DNA from: Bryobacterales bacterium
GTDB taxonomy: Bacteria; Acidobacteriota; Terriglobia; Bryobacterales; Bryobacteraceae
Direction of reading: 5' to 3'
Assembly: GCA_016789785.1 (NCBI GenBank)
Contig: JAEUQE010000038.1
Location: 1-48,051, forward strand
Length of the DNA: 48,051 bases
The position numbers and the translations under genes are program-made. A model generated the notes under the pieces. That model was not told the origin of the DNA. It was given only the letters and a program-made list of their open reading frames with translations, and searched no databases. Below are positions 41,686 through 48,051 of the stretch, one piece after another (position 1 is the stretch's first letter; each line of letters opens with the position of its first letter).

Positions 41686-44600
41686 TTAGAACAGCACCTT
41701 CAAGACGATCACGATCACGCGAGGCTGGTTGCCTTGCGCGGGATCGAGCTGTCCGAAGCGGGTGTCCTGCACATTGTTCGGGCGCGAGATCAGGCGTCCG
41801 AAAGAGGCATAGTCGAACGCATTCTGGAAGTCCCCACGCAGTTGCACGCGGGCACGTTCCTTCACGCGGAATTCCTTGTATGCCGAGATCTCCCAACTCT
41901 GCAGATAATCGCTGCGGACATCCGGGAAACGGGTTGGGAAATCGCGCAAGGTGAACGGAGCCTGGGCGCGATTCGGGAAGATGGACGTGTCGAACCACTT
42001 ATCGAAGAACGGGTTGAACTTGTCGCGTCCGGCGGCGCGCGCCAGTTCATCGCGCTGTGAGGCGGTGAGCTTCGCGCTCCGCGCCACGTTGGGCGCCGCG
42101 TTCGGGAAGTCGATCGGAGTGCCTGAGCGATACATGTACTGTGCGTTCAGGTTCCATCCGCCGATCACCGCATTGGCCCACGGATTCGATGTAGTGAGCA
42201 GCGGCTTGCCCTTGCCGAAGGGAAGTTCGTAGGTCACCACACCGGAGAAGGTGTGCGGCGTGTCGAACTCGACGAGGCGCTGTTCGAGGCCAGTGCGCGT
42301 CAGGTTCTGCAAGTCGACATCCTGCGCATTGAGCGTGGAGAGGCTCTCGAGCGTTTTGCCCCAGGTGTAAGCGACCTGCGCGGCGATGCCACTGCGGTAG
42401 CGGCGCGTACCCTTGATCTGCAACGAATGGTAGTTCTGGCCGCCAATCGGCACGTTGCTGATCGATACGTTGGAGTAATGAGGATAGGCGAACAGCAACT
42501 GCTGGCGCGGCACCGTTGCGCCATTGAACGCCGAGCCGGGAAGCAATCCACGCATCGGATTTGGTTGCTGGGCGCTGAAGAACGCCGGCCGCTGATCCAC
42601 GGGAAGACTGTTCAAGGTCTGCGTGGGAATGAAGTTCAGATTCACGCCCACCGGCATCTTCGATGTGACGTTGCCGACATAGGACGCGTCCACGAGCCAC
42701 TGTTGTGGAAGCATGCGCTGAATGCCGAAGCTGAACTGCTGCGAGTACGGCAGCGGACGATCCCGGAACTGCGCGCCGACTCCAAGCCCAAGATTGGTCG
42801 CCAGTCCCAAGGAATTACCGATGGGCTGGAGCAGACCCGTCGGGAAAAGGGAGCGCGGGAACGGGTCAGAGAGATTCACTGCCGGCGTCAGACCGTTGTC
42901 GGTGCTGGCGATGAGACCTGTGGTCTGGCTGAAGCCGGTGTCGGGGCCGGCCGCGTTCTGGCCCATGGTGAACACTCCGTATCCACCGCGGATCACCCAC
43001 TTCTCGCGCACCTGCCACGCCACGCCAACGCGCGGCTGGAAGTTGTTGCGGTCGCGATTGAAAGCGAGGCGGTCCGTGCCGCTGGTTCCGGCATAGAGCA
43101 AGCCGCCGCGCAGCGTGAGCCCTTGCACCTGATTCGCGATGGGGCTGGGCTGATCGAAGGCGAAGCCGCGTACCATTCGGTTGAAGCGCTCATAGATGGG
43201 CGCTTCGTAGTCCCAGCGCAGGCCGAGGTTCAATGTCACGTTGCGGGCGATCTTCCAATCGTCCTGAAGGAACAGCGAGTAGTACCTGTTCTGCAGGGCG
43301 GGGTCGGAGTTGCGATCGACGAAACCGGAGGTCGGATTGCCGAGCAGGAACGTCGCGAAAATGTTGCCGGAGAGCGCGTCACCACGCTGTGGGTCGGCCT
43401 GCGACCAGTTGCGGCCGAAGGTGTAGTTGCCGGCGGCGGAGCCAGGACGGATATTGTTCTGATTGTAAAGGCGGAGTTCCGAGCCCATCTTCAGATTGTG
43501 GCGGCCACGAACCCATTGCAGGTTCGGCTGCACGCTGTAAGCATCGGAGGTTTCGTAACCGGAGGTCTGGGTCGCGCCAAGCGGGCTCTGATTGCGGTCA
43601 GAGAAGTTGAAGCGCGGAAACTGCAGGCCGACGAACTGGGAGACCAGCGCCGAGGGGAAGCCCAGTTCGCGCGGATCGAAACCGCGGCCAAAGGTATTGC
43701 CGCTGAAGCCTTCATAGCGCGCCAGGCCACCGCGCAGATTGAACACCATGGCCGGGCTGATGGTATAGGTCCAGTCCGCACCCCAATTGCGCGAGATGCG
43801 AGTGGAGGGATATTCGCTGGAAGGTTCGGCTGCGTTGGTGCCCCACTGCACGCGCGCGAAGTTGTACCAGGGCGTCTCGCCGTAGCGGCCGCTCACCCGG
43901 CTGCGCGAAGTGAGATTCCAGTCGAGTTTGCCGAGCCACTGGTTGTAGCTGTTCTTGGAGCTGTTCACAAAGAGGTAGTTGTTCTGGCCGTCGGGGCTTT
44001 CGCTGACGCGATTGGCCGCTGGATAGAAGCTGGCGGCTCGCGCGGCGACCGGGTTGATGCGGTTCTGCGGGATACGGTTGTCGGCGAAGGGCTGCCGCAC
44101 GAAGGTATTTCCACTTTGCGCGGTGGTGAGGGGATCGTAGATGGAGACGCGGCGGTTGCTGTTATCGACCAACTGCGAGAAGTCCCCGCGCAGTTCGTTG
44201 GCGGTGGGCACCGTCCAGAGTTGCGTTTGCGGGTTGCGCTCGCGGAGGAACTCTGTGGAGATCATGAAGAACATCTTGTTGCGGCCATCGAAGACTTTCG
44301 GGATGTAGATAGGCCCGTCGACGGTGAAGCCGAACGTGTTGTTCTTGAACTCGGGCTCGCGAAGACCCACGGAGTTGCGCGAATAGCCGTTGGCGTTCAG
44401 GTTGTCGTTCTTGAGGAACTCATAGAGCTGGCCGTGGAGTCCATTGGTGCCGGTGCGGAGCGTGACACTGGTGACGCCGCCGCCGATGCGGCCGTACTGC
44501 GCATCGTAGGAGTTGGTGAGGACGTTGACTTCCTGGACCGCGTTGAGCGCCGGAGCGAAGGAGGCGCTGCGGTTGCCGCGGGTGGACGTGATGCCGTCGA

Positions 44601-45186
44601 TCAGCGTTTCATTCTCACCGGAGCGCCCGCCGTTGATGGAGACACTGTTGATGTTTCCGAATGCGTAGAGTTCGAATGAGCCCCAATAGCGGCTGACCTT
44701 GGTCACGCCGGGAAGCGTGAAGAGGAACTGATAGAGATTGCGTCCGCTGGCGGGGATGTCTTCGACGAACTTTTTCTCGATGGTTGCGGAGCGCGAAGCA
44801 GTTTCCGTGGCGAGCCCGGAGATTTCCGCGGTCACGGTCACGCTCTCGGCCAGTGCACCCAGTTCCATCTGTACGTCGATGGCCAGGCGATCGACGGAGG
44901 AAAGAGTGAGACCATCACGGACAGTCTTCTTAAAACCCGTCTTCTCGACAGTCATGTTGTATTGACCGGGAGGAAGGAAGCGGGTGACGTAACGGCCAGC
45001 CTCGTTGGTGACCGCATCATAGGCGACATTGCGCTCGACACTGACGACGCTGATCTTGGCGCCGACGACGGGCGCACCGGAAGGATCAGTGACGAGACCG
45101 GAGATCGTGGCACGAAACTCCTGGGCGTGGAGCGAACAACAAGCAAGGGCGAGTAATGCCCAGAAAAACCTCAGATTGGAACCCAT
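41686..45186 (-). CDS. Oar-like TonB-dependent receptor with carboxypeptidase-regulatory N-terminus
   Basis: 1166 residues, typical of the very large receptor family of Acidobacteria. Signal peptide (FFWALLALACCSLHA), then a carboxypeptidase-regulatory beta domain at about 23-110 (ATISGLVTDPSGAPVVGAKI, YVTRFLPPGQYNMTVEKTGF). A plug-like region (NLYQFLFTLPGVTK, INGGRSGENETLIDGITS) leads to a long barrel with many aromatic-ended strands, and the last residue is Phe, as in outer-membrane barrels. It probably imports a large or surface-bound nutrient. It follows the decaheme cytochrome gene on the same strand after 132 bases, so the two could be cotranscribed. Substrate unknown. Confidence 0.9.
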   Translation of the reverse strand: MGSNLRFFWALLALACCSLHAQEFRATISGLVTDPSGAPVVGAKISVVSVERNVAYDAVTNEAGRYVTRFLPPGQYNMTVEKTGFKKTVRDGLTLSSVDRLAIDVQMELGALAESVTVTAEISGLATETASRSATIEKKFVEDIPASGRNLYQFLFTLPGVTKVSRYWGSFELYAFGNINSVSINGGRSGENETLIDGITSTRGNRSASFAPALNAVQEVNVLTNSYDAQYGRIGGGVTSVTLRTGTNGLHGQLYEFLKNDNLNANGYSRNSVGLREPEFKNNTFGFTVDGPIYIPKVFDGRNKMFFMISTEFLRERNPQTQLWTVPTANELRGDFSQLVDNSNRRVSIYDPLTTAQSGNTFVRQPFADNRIPQNRINPVAARAASFYPAANRVSESPDGQNNYLFVNSSKNSYNQWLGKLDWNLTSRSRVSGRYGETPWYNFARVQWGTNAAEPSSEYPSTRISRNWGADWTYTISPAMVFNLRGGLARYEGFSGNTFGRGFDPRELGFPSALVSQFVGLQFPRFNFSDRNQSPLGATQTSGYETSDAYSVQPNLQWVRGRHNLKMGSELRLYNQNNIRPGSAAGNYTFGRNWSQADPQRGDALSGNIFATFLLGNPTSGFVDRNSDPALQNRYYSLFLQDDWKIARNVTLNLGLRWDYEAPIYERFNRMVRGFAFDQPSPIANQVQGLTLRGGLLYAGTSGTDRLAFNRDRNNFQPRVGVAWQVREKWVIRGGYGVFTMGQNAAGPDTGFSQTTGLIASTDNGLTPAVNLSDPFPRSLFPTGLLQPIGNSLGLATNLGLGVGAQFRDRPLPYSQQFSFGIQRMLPQQWLVDASYVGNVTSKMPVGVNLNFIPTQTLNSLPVDQRPAFFSAQQPNPMRGLLPGSAFNGATVPRQQLLFAYPHYSNVSISNVPIGGQNYHSLQIKGTRRYRSGIAAQVAYTWGKTLESLSTLNAQDVDLQNLTRTGLEQRLVEFDTPHTFSGVVTYELPFGKGKPLLTTSNPWANAVIGGWNLNAQYMYRSGTPIDFPNAAPNVARSAKLTASQRDELARAAGRDKFNPFFDKWFDTSIFPNRAQAPFTLRDFPTRFPDVRSDYLQSWEISAYKEFRVKERARVQLRGDFQNAFDYASFGRLISRPNNVQDTRFGQLDPAQGNQPRVIVIVLKVLF

Positions 45187-45318
45187 AGGGGGATGGTATC
45201 AAATCCCCGTTTCGAAGTCGTGACGTAAAGGGGAGCAAATGAAACGCATTCGCACAATCGAAGCGCGGCGGGGCGCTGCCCGATGGAAGGCGCCCCGCGG
45301 TATTGGAGGATCCACGAA

Positions 45319-47250
45319 CTACTGGGCGTGGACTTTGGCGGCGTCGAATTCGCGGCCGCGTCCATGGCAAGTTTCGCAACTCTCGCCAAGCGCGCTGATG
45401 TTCGCGGCTGCGTGCTGCCAGGCGGTGGTCTCGTTGTGGCAGGAGAGGCACGCGTTGGTGATCGGTGGAGTGGGGTTCAGAGGCGCTTTGCCGTTGGCAG
45501 TGGCCTTCAGCCCTTTGGCGATGGGCAGCGTGTAAGTGTTGCCTTCGTGGCACTGCGTACAGTTGGCCAGCGCGCCGGGATAGCGGACCTCCTCGGCGTG
45601 TACGCGGTGAATCATGTTGACGAAATTCCAACTGACGCCGTCTTCCACGAGATTGGCGTTGTGGCAGAAGGTGCACATTTCCACCGTGTTGCGATTGCCG
45701 CCATGGAACGACATGCTGTAGTGGCAGGCGTTGCACTTCTGATTGGAGACGATGGCGCGGCGCTTCTGCATGGGCGATCCGTCGACAGTGACGGCGACCA
45801 CTTTGTTCGTACCGACGTCGCGCACCTGGCGAGCCTTGGTGGTGCCGGGGAAGATGTCGGTGGTGCGATAGCCTTCGATGCCGAACTGCCAGGATCCGCG
45901 CGCATCGGCGGGGATTGGCGTTGCGAACGTGAAGAAGTAGCGGCCGTCTCCAGGACCCTGGGAGGCTCGCACATCCTCGCGGACATAGCTGGGGATATCG
46001 GTGGTGGGGCCGGCCATGTAGATTCTGGCGTTGGTCATGCGGCTGACGGGCACCGGCGCGCCGTCGCGATCCTTGACGGTGAAGGTGACGATGGGATTCT
46101 TGCCAGGCGCTGCGTCATCGACGGCATCAATGGTGAACTGAATGCCTGACAGGAGCGAGGACTTCGTTGGAACCGTATGTGCACCACTGACCGATGCATC
46201 GAAATCGAGTTCGCCACGTGCCGCATGGCAAGTCGCGCACTGGTTGTCGTTGAAGGCAGGACCCGCGGCATGGTTCGCGCCCGTGGCGAAGTTCACATTG
46301 TCGTGGCAGGAGCCGCAGGCTTCGCGGGTAGGCTTGTTCATCCAGTTGTCGGCCTGCGTTGCGCCTGAGACCCGTTGGGGCTCGTGGCATGCGCCGCAAG
46401 CCATGGCGGGTGAGGGATTTCCCACCGTTGAATAATCCACATTGCCGAGTTGATACTTACCCTTGGCCACCACGCTGGGGAGATTGCGGCCCATGTGGAT
46501 CTTGTGGGTCATCACGGTCATGTCCAGTGTGTTGCCTGTGGTGGAATCCGGCGTCTGCGGAGTGTGGCAGATGTTGCAGACTTCGACGCTGCGGCGATTT
46601 CCACCATGGAAGGCGAGTTGATCATGGCATTTGTTGCAGGATGAAGTGCGCACGACATCGCGTACTTTGGTGACGGCGCCGCCGGAAGGCACAAAGTGGA
46701 ACGCGTCGTCATCACGGTTGGTGCCGAGTTCGAACTCGGTAAGGTTGCGGGAACCGTAGATGCCGACCGTGTGCGTGGCGTTGCGATCGATGTTGGTGGG
46801 GACTTTGTTGCTGAATGTGTAGATATAGTCACCGAGAGCGACTCGCTGCCAAGTGCCGTTGTTCTCGCCGGTGGCTTGCGTGACGGTGTTCGAGCCGGCC
46901 GTCCGCTGGCGCGTGATGTAGGACACGTAGCGGGTTGCGTCGTTCGGGATGTAGCCGATGAGGAAGCTGACCGCGATGGCGCCGGGGGTTTCGATACCGG
47001 CACGGTCGAGCCCTTGGCCACGGGAGTCGGTGAGTCTGACCCACGCGCGAATCGTACCGTCGGTGGCGATTTCCGCCCTGGTCACTTTCATGGTGAGTCC
47101 TGGACGAATGAACGCGGCGGATCGTTCATCCAGGTAGAAGGCCTTGTCGGAAGGCCGGAAGAGTTGAGCCCGCTCGTTCGCGGTTGCCGTCCAGGCGGCA
47201 ATGATTGCGACGCAGGCGAGCAGGAGCAGCACGTATCGTTTTGATAACAT
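45319..47250 (-). CDS. OmcA/MtrC-family decaheme c-type cytochrome
   Basis: 643 residues with ten CxxCH haem motifs in two groups of five: CNKCH 205, CNICH 225, CGACH 285, CGSCH 312, CATCH 338; then CNACH 506, CTFCH 526, CTQCH 564, CLSCH 601 and CETCH 625. Each group is preceded by a beta-rich domain (about 30-195 and 360-500), the alternating layout of OmcA/MtrC. The two modules also share flanking residues (FHGGNR after the first haem of each), pointing to duplication. The N-terminus is a signal peptide; LLAC at 10-13 could be a lipobox but is early for one. Such proteins carry electrons across or onto the outer surface. No porin (MtrB) or MtrA is in view. Confidence 0.92.
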   Translation of the reverse strand: MLSKRYVLLLLACVAIIAAWTATANERAQLFRPSDKAFYLDERSAAFIRPGLTMKVTRAEIATDGTIRAWVRLTDSRGQGLDRAGIETPGAIAVSFLIGYIPNDATRYVSYITRQRTAGSNTVTQATGENNGTWQRVALGDYIYTFSNKVPTNIDRNATHTVGIYGSRNLTEFELGTNRDDDAFHFVPSGGAVTKVRDVVRTSSCNKCHDQLAFHGGNRRSVEVCNICHTPQTPDSTTGNTLDMTVMTHKIHMGRNLPSVVAKGKYQLGNVDYSTVGNPSPAMACGACHEPQRVSGATQADNWMNKPTREACGSCHDNVNFATGANHAAGPAFNDNQCATCHAARGELDFDASVSGAHTVPTKSSLLSGIQFTIDAVDDAAPGKNPIVTFTVKDRDGAPVPVSRMTNARIYMAGPTTDIPSYVREDVRASQGPGDGRYFFTFATPIPADARGSWQFGIEGYRTTDIFPGTTKARQVRDVGTNKVVAVTVDGSPMQKRRAIVSNQKCNACHYSMSFHGGNRNTVEMCTFCHNANLVEDGVSWNFVNMIHRVHAEEVRYPGALANCTQCHEGNTYTLPIAKGLKATANGKAPLNPTPPITNACLSCHNETTAWQHAAANISALGESCETCHGRGREFDAAKVHAQ

Positions 47251-47415
47251 AGAAAGACTTGCCTCAAGTGCGACCGCGCTGAACTGCTCTCGCTAGCGAT
47301 CGCCGATAGGAGTCTATCACTTCGTCACAGATCCGCAACCGCGGTGCATTCGGTGGTGGAGAGGTTCGCGCACGATGGGGTGCCGCATCGAAAATTGGCG
47401 CAGTCACGGATCAAC

Positions 47416-48015
47416 ATGGCGGTGACTACTGAATCTCGTGTCACGATTCACATGGTGGCAAGCCTGGACGGCTTCATTGCCCGTAAGGACGGAAGTGTCG
47501 ACTGGCTGGAGACGGCGGACGAGTTCGCGGGCGGCGAGACTCTCGATCCGGAGTACATCGAGGCGTTCCTCAAGACGATCGACTGCTATGTGATGGGATC
47601 GCGGACCTATGAGACCGCGATCGGATTCGAGGCGAAAGGTCTGGGCTGGGCGTATGGCGACAAGCCGGTCTTCGTGATGACGAGCCGCGAGTTGCCGCGC
47701 ACTCGGGATGCCGTGGAGTTTGTCTCGGGTCACCTTGCGCAGTTCGTGAACGAGCGGCTGCGGCCGAAATTCCGGAGCATCTGGTTCGTTGGGGGCGGCG
47801 CCTTGTCAAGCGACTGCCTTCGTCTGGGACTCGCGGATGAAGTGCGCTATTCGGTTGTGCCGGTCCTGATCGGCGAAGGGATCCGGTTCTTCGAGAGGCT
47901 GGATCAGGACATTCCGTTGCACTTGACCGAGGTCAAGGCATACAAGAGCGGGATGGTCGCGCTATGTTACGACTTGCGGCGGCATGGGGATTCACGAGCC
48001 GCTAGGCAGACGTGA
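47416..48015 (+). CDS. RibD C-terminal/dihydrofolate-reductase-like protein
   Basis: 199 residues from the ATG at 47416. VTIHMVASLDGFIARKDGSV at the N-terminus, YVMGSRTYETAIGF and SIWFVGGGALSSDCLRLGLA in the nucleotide-binding core, and ADEVRYSVVPVLIGEGIRFF at the C-terminus identify the RibD_C (PF01872) family, which includes DHFR-like reductases using NADPH. Most are not tied to folate or riboflavin synthesis. An earlier in-frame ATG at 47344 would add 24 residues of no clear family character. It is divergent from the decaheme cytochrome, with 165 bases between starts, and no cofactor-pathway gene is nearby. Confidence 0.85.
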   Translation: MAVTTESRVTIHMVASLDGFIARKDGSVDWLETADEFAGGETLDPEYIEAFLKTIDCYVMGSRTYETAIGFEAKGLGWAYGDKPVFVMTSRELPRTRDAVEFVSGHLAQFVNERLRPKFRSIWFVGGGALSSDCLRLGLADEVRYSVVPVLIGEGIRFFERLDQDIPLHLTEVKAYKSGMVALCYDLRRHGDSRAARQT

Positions 48016-48051
48016 GATGGCAAGGAGTTCTTCCAGGCGCTGGTATCCCGC
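47992..48051 (-). CDS. Possible 3' end of a gene entering from the right edge
   Basis: On the minus strand the frame from the right edge to a TGA at 47994-47992 reads AGYQRLEELLAISRLPSGS, a protein-like end. It would overlap the reductase gene tail by 24 bases. With only 19 residues visible it cannot be identified and may be chance. Confidence 0.25.
   Translation of the reverse strand, partial: AGYQRLEELLAISRLPSGS

Noticed and set aside
42253..44679. An 808-codon open frame on the plus strand opposite the TonB receptor gene
   Set aside because: It is antisense to a clear receptor gene, with low-complexity Arg/Val/Ala/Glu-rich content and no recognisable domain. High GC makes long antisense frames common here.

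Overview
The window is a GC-rich (roughly 60% by eye), gene-dense stretch of a bacterial chromosome. Several marks point to the Acidobacteriota, most likely the Bryobacterales/Solibacteraceae. These are two proteins ending in the C-terminal module first described from Solibacter (TIGR03437), an Oar-like TonB-dependent receptor with a carboxypeptidase-regulatory N-terminus, Tat-exported sulfatases, a PEP-CTERM protein, and many TTG/GTG starts. No rRNA, tRNA, CRISPR array, insertion sequence or prophage was seen.

Layout. (1) 1-1699, minus: an activating ligase and an acyl-CoA-reductase-like enzyme (LuxE/LuxC or EhpF/EhpG type), overlapping by one base; the reductase runs off the left edge. (2) 1794-10895: a mixed secretory region with a PQQ-type beta-propeller protein carrying EF-hands and an apparent frameshift, a GNAT acetyltransferase, a Tat sulfatase, a tail-collar protein, a PEP-CTERM protein, a Tat-exported aldo/keto-reductase-like protein and an M14 metallopeptidase. 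(3) 10935-18350, minus: a seven-gene [NiFe]-hydrogenase operon of the bidirectional, NAD(P)-linked group 3b type (beta, cyclic-nucleotide-binding protein, gamma, delta, alpha, maturation protease, HypF), with most neighbours overlapping by 4-11 bases. (4) 18623-21086, plus, divergent from the hydrogenase: a pseudokinase followed 7 bases later by an apparently active Ser/Thr kinase, both membrane-anchored. (5) 21155-28417: a lone ribbon-helix-helix protein, a second Tat sulfatase, an Hsp70-like/Ca2+ antiporter/SDR cluster, a membrane methyltransferase and a ParDE-type toxin-antitoxin pair. (6) 28488-36385: three large secreted proteins (an NHL propeller, a matrixin metalloprotease and a second propeller with a split TIGR03437 module). 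(7) 36387-41362: a membrane glycosyltransferase, a MoxR/ChlI-like AAA ATPase with its VWA partner, and a TrmJ-like RNA methyltransferase. (8) 41686-47250, minus: the Oar-like receptor and an OmcA/MtrC-type decaheme cytochrome. A RibD/DHFR-like gene closes the window.

How it fits together. The hydrogenase operon supplies a soluble enzyme coupling H2 to NAD(P)H, with its own protease and a HypF, but no hypA-E genes are in view. The decaheme cytochrome and receptor suggest electron transfer or nutrient exchange across the outer membrane. The sulfatases, peptidases and propeller proteins suit a polymer-degrading heterotroph. The points most worth a second look are a HypF whose N-terminal catalytic signatures are eroded, the pseudokinase-kinase pair facing the hydrogenase, a TIGR03437 module interrupted by a domain that also occurs just upstream of it, an intergenic repeat found at two convergent gene junctions, and a one-base frameshift in the propeller gene at 1794.
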